Below, piece after piece: positions 24,088 through 32,039 of a stretch of 64,000 bases of DNA. This DNA comes from Phycisphaerales bacterium (GTDB taxonomy: Bacteria > Planctomycetota > Phycisphaerae > Phycisphaerales > SM1A02). The notes beneath the pieces were generated by a model. The model searched no databases, was not told the origin of the DNA, and saw only the letters and a list, made by a program, of their open reading frames with translations. How positions within the stretch are numbered: position 1 is the stretch's first letter; each line of letters opens with the position of its first letter. The stretch spans positions 37,256-101,255 of the forward strand of contig JAKVBX010000018.1 in NCBI GenBank assembly GCA_022446795.1, in the 5' to 3' direction. A program made the position numbers and the translations under genes.

Positions 24088-25038
24088 TCACACGAGTTCG
24101 GGGAAGGTCTCGCGGACCACACCGACCAGGTCCTTGACATGGCTGACGGATTCATCCATGAGCGTCTTCTCTTCGTTGGAGAGGTCGATCTCGATGACCT
24201 GTTCCATGCCGTCCTTGCCCAGGATGCATGGCACACCCACGAAGTACCCACCGACGCCGTACTCGGCATCGCAGTAGGCGGCACAGGGGAGGATCCGCTT
24301 CTTGTCCTTGATGATCGCTTCGGCCATCTGGATCGAGCCGCTGGCCGGGGCGTAGTAGGCGCTGGTACCCATGAGCTTGACGATCTCGCCGCCACCCACC
24401 TTGGCTCGTTCCACGCAGGCGGTGATGGTCTCGTCCGACAGCAGCTGCTGAACGGGAATGCCATGAACGCTGGTGTACCGAGGCAGGGGCACCATGTCGT
24501 CACCGTGTCCACCCATGAGCAGGGCTGTGACATCTTCGACACTGCAGCCGATTTCCATGGCGATGAAGGTGCGGAAGCGAGCCACGTCCAGGCAGCCAGC
24601 CTGCCCGATGATGCGATTGGTCGGGAACCCGGTCGTCTTCCAGGCGGTGTAGACCATCGCGTCCAGCGGGTTGGCCACGACGATGACCACGGAGTCCGGA
24701 GCATGTGTGGCGATCTGCTCAGACACGCTCTTGACGATCTTGACGTTGGTGGCGATCAGGTCGTCCCGGCTCATGCCCGGCTTGCGGGGGATGCCGGCGG
24801 TAACGATCACGACGTCCGAACCGGCGACATCCTTGTAGTCGCTGGTGCCGGTGATCTGGGCATCGAACCGTTCGATGGGACCACAGCAGGCCAGGTCCAA
24901 CGCCTTGCCCTGGGCAACCCCGACCTTGTCCGGGATGTCCACGAGCACGATGTCGCCGAGTTCCTTGGCGGCGGCCCAGTGGGCACAGGTGGCTCCGACG
25001 TTTCCGGCTCCGATGACACTGATCTTGGCGCGACGCAT
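24088..25038 (-). CDS. mdh: Malate dehydrogenase, LDH-like type
   Basis: TCA-cycle oxidoreductase interconverting malate and oxaloacetate with NAD. The NAD loop is ISVIGAGNVGATCAHW, the acidic residue VLVDIPDK gives NAD preference, and TAGIPRKPGMSRDDLIATN contains the substrate arginines. Later, VVANPLDAMVY and ALLMGGHGDDMVPLPRYT carry the catalytic His. Length 316 fits. It is downstream of tRNA-Ile on the same strand with a 114-base gap that contains a hairpin. A start at ATG 25038 agrees with the canonical N-terminus. Confidence 0.95.
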   Translation of the reverse strand: MRRAKISVIGAGNVGATCAHWAAAKELGDIVLVDIPDKVGVAQGKALDLACCGPIERFDAQITGTSDYKDVAGSDVVIVTAGIPRKPGMSRDDLIATNVKIVKSVSEQIATHAPDSVVIVVANPLDAMVYTAWKTTGFPTNRIIGQAGCLDVARFRTFIAMEIGCSVEDVTALLMGGHGDDMVPLPRYTSVHGIPVQQLLSDETITACVERAKVGGGEIVKLMGTSAYYAPASGSIQMAEAIIKDKKRILPCAAYCDAEYGVGGYFVGVPCILGKDGMEQVIEIDLSNEEKTLMDESVSHVKDLVGVVRETFPELV

Positions 25039-25120
25039 GGGTTCTCTCTCTTCCGTACGTTCGATTGGCGGGATCGTCGGGTCCACCCCGGTGACCGGGG
25101 ACGGACCCTGATGAAGAATG

Positions 25121-25147
25121 CGGCGGATCCGGATTCCGGATCCGCCG
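25121..25147. terminator. 12-bp hairpin between tRNA-Ile and mdh
   Basis: Perfect palindrome with arms 25121-25132 and 25136-25147. It lies just past the tRNA 3' end on the minus strand; no long U-run follows, so it may be a weak terminator or a processing stem. Confidence 0.45.
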
Positions 25148-25152
25148 TTGAA

Positions 25153-25226
<74 letters not shown>

Positions 25227-25264
25227 GCGCGAACGCGACAGGATAGCAGATGACCCCCCCATGG

Positions 25265-25294
25265 AAAAGGGGCCAGGGCTCAGGCCCTGGCCCC
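25265..25294 (-). terminator. Rho-independent terminator of the sugar dehydrogenase gene
   Basis: On the minus strand an 11-bp GGGGCCAGGGC/GCCCTGGCCCC stem (25269-25279 with 25284-25294) is followed by TTTT, 33 bases after the stop codon. Confidence 0.85.
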
Positions 25295-25326
25295 TCGTGG
25301 GGTTCGATATGGACTGTCCGGGAATC

Positions 25327-27219
25327 CTACTCGCAGGGCACGCCGTAATTGGCGAGCAGAGTAAGGATGTCATCCACGCTGATGACGCCGTCATCATTGA
25401 GGTCGCAGTCGCTGGGATTGCCGAAGTCGGCCAGCAGGGCCAGGAGGTCATTGACATCCCGGGTACCGTTGCCGTCGCAGTCGCCGACACATTCTTCCTC
25501 GTCCGGGATCACGCTGATCGTGATCTGGCCGTATCCCTGGGCTCCGGAAGCGCTACCGATACGGAAGTGGTACGTCGACCCCTCCGTCACGCTGTAGATG
25601 AAGGAGGTCTCGCCGCAGAGGATGGCCTCGAAGTTACCGCTCGGGCACTCGCCGTAGAGGCCGACCTCCGGGTTGAACACGACACCCGTGGTGGTCACCA
25701 GCATGGTGCCGCTGTCCATGGGCTGGAACTTGAACCAGACATCATCACCGAACTCGCAGCTCTCAGTAACGGAACTCGCAGTGGCGTTCTCGGTGTTGTA
25801 GTCGTTGGGACCGGTGACAACGGAGATGGCCGTGGCGCACTCGTCGTTGTCCGGTGCATTCAGGCAGATCTCATCATCGCAGGGGAATCCATCGCCCAGG
25901 TATTCGCCACCGACCGTATCGCACTGGGCCTGCGTCGAACCGATGCACTGCTCGTTGAAGCAGCAGGCACCCACCGGGGAATCCGGGATGAGCTTGAAGA
26001 CTTCACCATTGAGGTCGCAGATGTACAACTCGCCGTAGTAGTCCTCGCCGAAGCTGGAGATCGCGCCGATGGCGCCGGCGTTGGGCGTCAGCTCGGAAGT
26101 GCGATCGGTGTACTCGGTGACTCCACCGGCCTGGGTGTAGCGGAACGTCCAGATGTTGTTGGAGCAGTAGTCCGCGAAGAAGTACGTCCCGCTCAGGGAT
26201 GGAATGGCCGCGCCGCGGTAGACGTATCCACCGGTCACGGAGCAGCGGAAGGGAGAACCGCCATGGCTGTAGTCCCAGATCGGGAACGTCATGGTTCCGG
26301 AACTCGGGCATCCGCTGGTGTTGTAGCTCTGGTCACCCTCGTAGCAGCGCCAGCCATAGTTCTCACCACCGGGGCTGGACGCTGGCTGGTAGCTGATCTC
26401 TTCCCAGGCGTTCTGGCCGACGTCACCCATGTAGAGGTCGCCGGTGTCCCGGTCGAAGGAGCAGCGCCAGGCATTGCGAAGGCCATATGACCAGATCTCG
26501 GGTTCGCCGCCACCACTGGCGAACGGGTTGTCCGCGGGGATGGTGTAGGGAAGCGAGTCGACGTCGATGCGGAGCATTTTGCCCAGCAGGTTCGAGAGGT
26601 TCTGGGACCGGTTGCCCGGGTCACCTGCGGAACCGCCGTCACCATTGCTGATGTAGAGATACCCATCCGGGCCGAAGTCGATCCAGCCACCGTTATGGTT
26701 GGTGTAGGGCTGCGAGATGAACATGACGACTTCTTCGGAACTGGAATCGGCGAATGCAGGATTCGACGAACTCCGGCTGTAGCGGGAGATGTACGTCCGG
26801 TTGCTGCGTGTGAAGTTCACGAAGAAGTAGCCGTTGGTCTCGTAGTTGGGGTGGAAGGCCAGGCCGAGCAGCCCCTGCTCCGAGCTCGTGTTCAGGCCGC
26901 TGATGGACAGGAAGGTCGAGATCACGGAACCGGTTTCGCGGTTCAGGATCTTGATGCGGCCGGTTGATCCGGACCGCTGTTCCAGGACATAGATCCAATC
27001 CGGGTTCACGCCATCATGCGTGACCTGGACCGGCCGCGTCAGCCCGGTGGCCAGGCGAGTCGTCGTCAGCTCTGCAGCGCCGGCCGATCGATCGGCACCG
27101 GCGGTCTGTTGGGTCGTCAGGTCCTTGCCGCTCACGTCGGCGTGGCCATGGTCGAGCTGGGTCGTGCCAGCGACACAAAGGCCTATCACGGCAACTCCGG
27201 CAATGGCTCTCTTCAACAT
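25327..27219 (-). CDS. PQQ-dependent sugar dehydrogenase-like secreted protein with dockerin-like C-terminus
   Basis: 630 residues. After a signal (AGVAVIGLCVAGTTQ) the first ~400 residues are a six-blade beta-propeller of the aldose sugar dehydrogenase/YliI family: SEQGLLGLAFHPNY, TNHNGGWIDFGPDGYLYIS, GLRNAWRCSFDRDTGDLYMG and DVGQNAWEEI. Then come a cysteine-rich GACC module (GACCFNEQCIGSTQAQC), a PPC-like beta domain (~475-575) and two dockerin-like loops (DCDGNGTRDVNDLLALLADF; DLNDDGVISVDDILTLLANY). The propeller oxidises sugars in the family using PQQ; no PQQ synthesis gene is in the window. The terminator is at 25265-25294. Confidence 0.85.
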   Translation of the reverse strand: MLKRAIAGVAVIGLCVAGTTQLDHGHADVSGKDLTTQQTAGADRSAGAAELTTTRLATGLTRPVQVTHDGVNPDWIYVLEQRSGSTGRIKILNRETGSVISTFLSISGLNTSSEQGLLGLAFHPNYETNGYFFVNFTRSNRTYISRYSRSSSNPAFADSSSEEVVMFISQPYTNHNGGWIDFGPDGYLYISNGDGGSAGDPGNRSQNLSNLLGKMLRIDVDSLPYTIPADNPFASGGGEPEIWSYGLRNAWRCSFDRDTGDLYMGDVGQNAWEEISYQPASSPGGENYGWRCYEGDQSYNTSGCPSSGTMTFPIWDYSHGGSPFRCSVTGGYVYRGAAIPSLSGTYFFADYCSNNIWTFRYTQAGGVTEYTDRTSELTPNAGAIGAISSFGEDYYGELYICDLNGEVFKLIPDSPVGACCFNEQCIGSTQAQCDTVGGEYLGDGFPCDDEICLNAPDNDECATAISVVTGPNDYNTENATASSVTESCEFGDDVWFKFQPMDSGTMLVTTTGVVFNPEVGLYGECPSGNFEAILCGETSFIYSVTEGSTYHFRIGSASGAQGYGQITISVIPDEEECVGDCDGNGTRDVNDLLALLADFGNPSDCDLNDDGVISVDDILTLLANYGVPCE

Positions 27220-27477
27220 GTTCCTGGTCCTCTCTTTGGTGGCCCTCAGGCCCGTTTCAACTCGGCCTGGGTCAGGCCATTCCCGCCCGCGTCGGGGCTT
27301 CTCCGCAGTCTTATTGTTCGGATCGGAAGCCCGGTGATGTTCCTTCCAATCGGGCGGGACGTCCAGACCGTTAACGGTAAGTCGATATTGCCATGGACAC
27401 AATGCGTTTTTGGTGCCTTCAGGGCATTCTGACCCCCGTTGAAGCACCCTGGGGCCGATTTGGCCCCCGCCGGGCCT

Positions 27478-28362
27478 TCAGGAGGAACTGGCCCGCTGCT
27501 CCAGGTACCGGGCGACCCCACTGAGGTTCATTCCCAGCAGGCCGGAGCTGACGTACTGATCGAAGCGACTTTCCTCGATTTCAGCCGCCTGGGCCGACTC
27601 CAGCAGCCATTGTCGGTAGGTGGCCTGGCGGGCCGAGGGGTCGGTCTCCGACGCCTGCAGATCCGTGATGAACTGGACCTGCGAGTCGAGGCTGGCTCGC
27701 ACGGCGTCCAGGTGCTGACCGATGGCGGCTCCCTGCACCATCCCACCATGCGTGAGGCACAGCCGCGTCCAGTGGCCGGCCTCGAGCCGGTCCAGGGAGG
27801 CGTGCCAGGCGTCCACATCCAGTTCCGGGGGTGGCATCGGGAGCGAAATCCATGGGGTGCCCGGGATGAGCATCGCGGCCGCATCGCCGGTGAAGCAGGT
27901 GGCCGGTTCAATCCGCTCCAGGCTCCAGGCATGGTGATGCCGGGCATGGCCAGGGGTCTCGACCGCGCGGAAACGAAGGCCGGCGACATCAACATCGGTT
28001 CCGTCGGTGGCCGCGTGTACCAACTCGGCCGGGCAGGGTTCCAGTTGGCCCCAGAGCGCATCCATTCGATCGCCGTAGATTCTCTTGGCGCTTCGTAACA
28101 GCCGGGAGGGATCGACCAGGTGCTGAACGCCGAACTCATGGACATGGATCGGCACGCCTTCGGCGGCCAGCCGCCAGGCGGCGCCGGCGTGATCCAGGTG
28201 GATGTGCGTCACGAGCACCGCGGCCAGGTCCGACGGGGCCAGGCCCAGCGTGTCGAGACCACGGACGAGTTCCGGCCAGCATCGCTCCGGTCCCGCTTCA
28301 ATCAATACCCAACCATCGGGACCCTCGACCGCCCAGGTGGCAATCGCGCCGGGAACACCCAT
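27478..28362 (-). CDS. MBL-fold hydrolase (glyoxalase II-like), start uncertain
   Basis: At least 294 residues of the metallo-beta-lactamase fold. Motifs: VLVTHIHLDHAGAAW (metal HxHxDH), later ETPGHARHHHAWSL, TCFTGDAAA and LTHGGM. The family N-terminus (IHEIDLQYMGVPGAIATW) extends before ATG 28362, yet no ATG, GTG or TTG follows the upstream stop at 28410 in that frame, so translation may begin at CTG 28413 or inside the preceding gene. Substrate unknown. It lies directly downstream of the rhodanese gene and is probably co-transcribed. Confidence 0.8.
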   Translation of the reverse strand: MGVPGAIATWAVEGPDGWVLIEAGPERCWPELVRGLDTLGLAPSDLAAVLVTHIHLDHAGAAWRLAAEGVPIHVHEFGVQHLVDPSRLLRSAKRIYGDRMDALWGQLEPCPAELVHAATDGTDVDVAGLRFRAVETPGHARHHHAWSLERIEPATCFTGDAAAMLIPGTPWISLPMPPPELDVDAWHASLDRLEAGHWTRLCLTHGGMVQGAAIGQHLDAVRASLDSQVQFITDLQASETDPSARQATYRQWLLESAQAAEIEESRFDQYVSSGLLGMNLSGVARYLEQRASSS

Positions 28363-28409
28363 GTACTGCAGGTCAATCTCGTGTATCGAGGTCGTGATGG
28401 CGTCGCTCT

Positions 28410-28916
28410 TCAGTGCCGGATGCGGCGCTTTCGTGGTGGGCGTTGGTTTTCCAAGGGCGGTGGCGCACCCTTCTCCAACTCCATGTCGGCCTCGATCCAC
28501 GCTTCGATACCGCCACGAAGCGTGTAGATGTCGGACAGGCCGTATTCCATCAGCGTCTTGCTCATGGCATCCGCCAGCGGGTCGTTGTACGTCTCGCCGT
28601 AGACGATCTTGGGACCGTAGCCCCGGAGGTACTCCCACTGCATCGACACGGTCGCGAAGGGGATGTTCACGGCGCCGGGGATGTGGCCGAGGACGTAGTC
28701 GGGTTTCCGCCGTGGGTCGACCCAGATGCCGGGCTTCGGAGATTCAAAGATCGAAGTCGTCGGCGGCCGCACGAGATACTCCCGGGCCTGGGCCACGTCG
28801 AGCTTCACGATGTCCTTGTCACTGATCTGGGGTTTGCAGCCGACGATCATCATCACGAGACCGAGGGCCGCGATTCCCGGCCACGGGGCGAGTGGTGTGC
28901 GGATCAACCTGAGCAT
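28410..28916 (-). CDS. Rhodanese-domain lipoprotein lacking the catalytic cysteine
   Basis: 168 residues. The lipobox is IVGC (LGLVMMIVGCKP). The rhodanese fold shows DYVLGHIPGAVNIPFA, VYGETYNDPLADAMS and LRGGIEAWIEADMELEKG. Where active rhodaneses have VYC there is VYG, so it cannot carry a persulfide. AGGAG precedes ATG 28916. The C-terminus is a basic Pro/Arg tail. It is divergent from a DsbD-N protein gene. Likely a binding or regulatory rhodanese at the membrane. Confidence 0.8.
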   Translation of the reverse strand: MLRLIRTPLAPWPGIAALGLVMMIVGCKPQISDKDIVKLDVAQAREYLVRPPTTSIFESPKPGIWVDPRRKPDYVLGHIPGAVNIPFATVSMQWEYLRGYGPKIVYGETYNDPLADAMSKTLMEYGLSDIYTLRGGIEAWIEADMELEKGAPPPLENQRPPRKRRIRH

Positions 28917-28970
28917 GGCGGCGATCTCCTGGACGAACCGTGCGAGTGGCAGTGTACGATGTGCGGTCCG

Positions 28971-29861
28971 ATGCCGAGGAACTCGACCATCCTGCTTGTG
29001 CTGGCCACCCTCGTTGGACTCGTGCTCTACGCCCGGGGTCCCGTGGGAACGACCGAAACGCCGGAACCCGAACCGGTCGTCACGATGTCGGTGCAGAGTT
29101 GCAGTGACGGTGTCGGCCCCGGGGCGTGGTTGCTCCTGGCCTGCACGTTCGAGATTCCCGAGGGCTGGCATATCTACTGGAAGAACCCAGGCGAGTCCGG
29201 TGCCGCCACGAGCATCAGGGTCCAGGCACCGCCCGGGTTCGTCGTCAAGCCGGTGGTCTTCCCCCGGCCGCAGGTGTTCCCCGGTTCAGCGGGCGTGACC
29301 TACGGCTATGAAAAGAAGGTCACCCTGCTCGTGCCGATCTATCCACCACCGGCGGGACTGCCCGGCGGCGAGGGCGATGAGTCGCGGGCCATCCCGCTGA
29401 CCGTCTCTGCCGATTGGCTGGTGTGCCGCGAGAAGTGCTTCATCGGTCAGGCCAAGGAGTCCATCGAGGTTCGTTGGCACGACCAGATGCAGCCATTGCT
29501 GCCCTGGGCCAGGAAGATGCTGGCCGAGCCGCAGTGGCCACGACCCCTGGCGGAGCGTCCGCAGACGACCAGTCGGATCGAGGGGAGCCTTCTCGTCATC
29601 GAAGGACCCCGAACGCGGTCTGGCGAGATGGGATTCCTGCCGGATCCGACACCTGGCGTGGATATGGGCACCCCCCGGTCTCGTATCGAGGATGGGCGGT
29701 TCCGGATGGAGGTTCCATTCACTTTTCGCCCGCAGGACACCCTTGGACAGGCCCCGCTGGCCAGGGGACTTCTCATCTTCGGGGAGAAGGCTACTATGCC
29801 GGCGTATGACGTCTCGGTGCCCGTGACCTCGAACGGAACAACGCCAGGGCGTGGAAGTTAG
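28971..29861 (+). CDS. DsbD N-terminal-domain-like exported protein
   Basis: 296 residues. One N-terminal hydrophobic segment (ILLVLATLVGLVLYA) exports it. The domain matches the immunoglobulin-like sensor of DsbD/ScsB proteins (WHIYWKNPGESGAATSI; GVTYGYEKKVTLLVPI) and ends its first half with the cysteine pair WLVCREKCFIGQ. It lacks the membrane and thioredoxin domains of full DsbD. ATG 28971 is preferred over 28959. It is followed 25 bases later by the redoxin gene, which suggests a shared thiol pathway; the partner reductase is unseen. Confidence 0.8.
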   Translation: MPRNSTILLVLATLVGLVLYARGPVGTTETPEPEPVVTMSVQSCSDGVGPGAWLLLACTFEIPEGWHIYWKNPGESGAATSIRVQAPPGFVVKPVVFPRPQVFPGSAGVTYGYEKKVTLLVPIYPPPAGLPGGEGDESRAIPLTVSADWLVCREKCFIGQAKESIEVRWHDQMQPLLPWARKMLAEPQWPRPLAERPQTTSRIEGSLLVIEGPRTRSGEMGFLPDPTPGVDMGTPRSRIEDGRFRMEVPFTFRPQDTLGQAPLARGLLIFGEKATMPAYDVSVPVTSNGTTPGRGS

Positions 29862-29886
29862 AAAGACCAAGAAGGAACCAATCACC

Positions 29887-30600
29887 ATGAAGATCAACTC
29901 CATGATTCTGGGCCTGGCTACCGCCGCTGCCGTCGCGATCGGCAGTTCCGCCCTCGCGTGCGATACGTGTGCGGCTCACGCCAAGGCACCGCCGTCCAAG
30001 GACGCGCCGGCCAAGGCCGCGCCGACCAAGGACAAGATGCAGAAGGAAGCCACGATCGGCCAGAAGGCGCCCCACTTCGAGCTCGTTGACCTCGACGGCA
30101 AGAAGCACAAGCTGTCCGACTACGCCGGGAAGATCGTCGTCCTGGAGTGGTACAACCCGGACTGCCCCTTCTCGGGCAAGGCCTCCGGCCAGAGCGTGTA
30201 CAAGCGTGGCACCGTCCAGCGGACCCACGATGCCGCCAAGGCGATGGACTCCGACGTCGTCTACATGCTGATCAACAGCACCTCCAACGCCCCCAAGGAC
30301 GCGGTCGTCAAGCGTTCCAAGGAGTCGCGTGACCAGTGGAAGATCGCCACCCCGATCCTGATCGATCATGGCGGTGCCGTTGGCAAGATGTACAAGGCCA
30401 AGACCACTCCTCACATGTACGTCATCAATGGTGACGGCGTCCTCATCTACGAAGGCGCGTACACCGATGATCGTCGTGGCGGCAAGGGTGACAAGGAAGA
30501 GAACTATGTCATCGGCGCGATGACCGCTGCCCAGAGCGGCGAGTCCTGCTCACCCTCCAGCACCCGCCCGTGGGGCTGCGGCGTCAAGTACGGACGCTGA
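29887..30600 (+). CDS. Secreted redoxin (AhpC/TSA-like)
   Basis: 237 residues: signal (ATAAAVAIGSSALA), a Lys/Ala/Pro-rich linker, then a thioredoxin-fold domain: VDLDGKKHKLSDYAGKIVV and EWYNPDCPFSGKAS, with a single active-site-like Cys instead of a CxxC. Later TTPHMYVINGDGVLIYEGA is the cis-Pro strand. The C-terminal CGVKY pattern is typical of a secreted redoxin family. Lysines are nearly all AAG, suggesting high expression. A strong terminator follows at 30646-30688. Confidence 0.85.
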   Translation: MKINSMILGLATAAAVAIGSSALACDTCAAHAKAPPSKDAPAKAAPTKDKMQKEATIGQKAPHFELVDLDGKKHKLSDYAGKIVVLEWYNPDCPFSGKASGQSVYKRGTVQRTHDAAKAMDSDVVYMLINSTSNAPKDAVVKRSKESRDQWKIATPILIDHGGAVGKMYKAKTTPHMYVINGDGVLIYEGAYTDDRRGGKGDKEENYVIGAMTAAQSGESCSPSSTRPWGCGVKYGR

Positions 30601-30645
30601 TCGATGATCCGCCCGGGTCTGCCCCGGGCCAGGATGTGACACATG

Positions 30646-30688
30646 ACAGGCGGTCACCGGATACCGGTGACCGCCTGTTTTCTTTTGG
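30646..30688 (+). terminator. Strong Rho-independent terminator after the redoxin gene
   Basis: Perfect 15-bp stem (arms 30646-30660 and 30664-30678, loop ATA) followed by a T-rich run. The U-tract favours the plus strand, but the same stem also lies downstream of dnaN. Confidence 0.92.
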
Positions 30689-30703
30689 TGTGAGTGTGGT
30701 CCG

Positions 30704-31813
30704 CTACAGGTTCAGCGGTACGAGGACGTAGGTGAATTCCCGTCCGGTCCGCAGGACGCCCGGCTTGTTGGAGGACTTGAACTCCAGCAGGACCTGCTCA
30801 GTGTCGATCACCTTCAACGCGTCGCCAAGCAGCGTGGGGTTGAAGTTGATTTCCAGTTCGTCCCCTTCCCAGTCCACCAGCGGAAGCTGGACGACGGCTT
30901 CGCCCATTTCCGGGACATGGCTGGAGAGGGTCAATTGCTCGTTTTCGAAACGCATCCGAACGCTGCGGGATTCCTCGCTCGTGAGCAATGCGGCCTGGCC
31001 GATGGCCGTCCGCAGGGCTTCTCGATCGATGGTGCAACGCTTGTCCTGGTCCTTGGGGATCACGTCGTCGAACGGCGGGAACTTCCCTTCGACCAGGGTG
31101 CTGGTCAGGGTGGAGGGGCCAGCCGACGCATCCACGTGGAAGGTCACGTGGTGATCATCGATGCTGATGGACACGACGGCATCGGGTGAACTCACCAGTT
31201 GCCTCACCAGCCCCAGGGCCTTGCTGGGCACGATGCACTTGCGAGTGCCCTCGGCAACGCTGCAGTCGCCGGCGGCGACGGCGAGGCGTCGGCCGTCGGT
31301 GGCAACCATCCGCAGTTTCTTCTCTTCTCGATCGAAGAGAACACCGTTGATGGCGTACCGGCTGTGCTCATCTGCCGCGGCAAAGAGGCTGCGGCTGACC
31401 AGGGACGTCAGCGTGCCACCGTCGATGGTGCAGTCGACGCTGCCGGGGTCGAAGGCGGGGATCTCCGGGGACTCGGCCGGGTCATAGCCATTGAGCTTGA
31501 ACTGGGAGTCGGCTGCGATGATCTGGAGGTGGTGTCCCTTGGCGTTCAGGGTCACCGTCGCGGCGGCGCAGGCCTTGACGATCTGGAGGAGCTTGGCCGC
31601 TGGGATCAGCAGGTCGCCGTCCTTCTCGACCTCGACCTGGTCCATGACATGACGGAGGGAGGCCTCGGTATCGGTCGCGGCCATGGCCAGTTGACCGTTT
31701 TCAGCAGTCAAGCGGACGCATGTCAGCACCGGGCTCGGAGTCCGCCTGGCGACGACTCCACTGACGATCCCCAGCGCATCGGACAGTGCTAATCGATCAC
31801 AGATCACTTTCAT
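30704..31813 (-). CDS. dnaN: DNA polymerase III beta clamp
   Basis: Sliding clamp that tethers polymerase to DNA. Length 369 is normal, with three repeated clamp domains. Recognisable segments: MKVICDRLALSDALGIVSGV at the N-terminus, ATDTEASLRHVM, SRYAINGVLFDREEKKLRMV, ATDGRRLAVAAG and LVEGKFPPFDDVIP (the DnaN hydrophobic cleft region). ATG 31813 is the start. No dnaA, recF or gyrB is adjacent, so this is not the classic origin locus. Divergent from transketolase. Confidence 0.97.
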   Translation of the reverse strand: MKVICDRLALSDALGIVSGVVARRTPSPVLTCVRLTAENGQLAMAATDTEASLRHVMDQVEVEKDGDLLIPAAKLLQIVKACAAATVTLNAKGHHLQIIAADSQFKLNGYDPAESPEIPAFDPGSVDCTIDGGTLTSLVSRSLFAAADEHSRYAINGVLFDREEKKLRMVATDGRRLAVAAGDCSVAEGTRKCIVPSKALGLVRQLVSSPDAVVSISIDDHHVTFHVDASAGPSTLTSTLVEGKFPPFDDVIPKDQDKRCTIDREALRTAIGQAALLTSEESRSVRMRFENEQLTLSSHVPEMGEAVVQLPLVDWEGDELEINFNPTLLGDALKVIDTEQVLLEFKSSNKPGVLRTGREFTYVLVPLNL

Positions 31814-32039
31814 GCGGAATCCAGTCCTCCGCCGGTCCTCCGGCTATGCGCAAGCGGCCGAAGTGTAGCATCCGGGGAAAGATCGGGCCGGGTCGGTTGC
31901 CCTCTGCTGCAAGCCGTGCGATACTCGCCCACTTCATCCGCCACGACTCGCTGAGGGCTGTTGTCAGCCTCTCTGGACGCCGCTCGAGGGCCCCATGCGG
32001 GGGCGGAAAACGAGCTGGTGACCGAGAGAAAGGGCCCCC

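Noticed and set aside
22953..24704. 583-residue minus-strand frame
   Set aside because: Overlaps the beta-helix and mdh genes in the wrong frame; no motifs.
31814..32039. Possible replication origin next to dnaN
   Set aside because: No dnaA gene, AT-rich stretch or DnaA-box cluster is seen.
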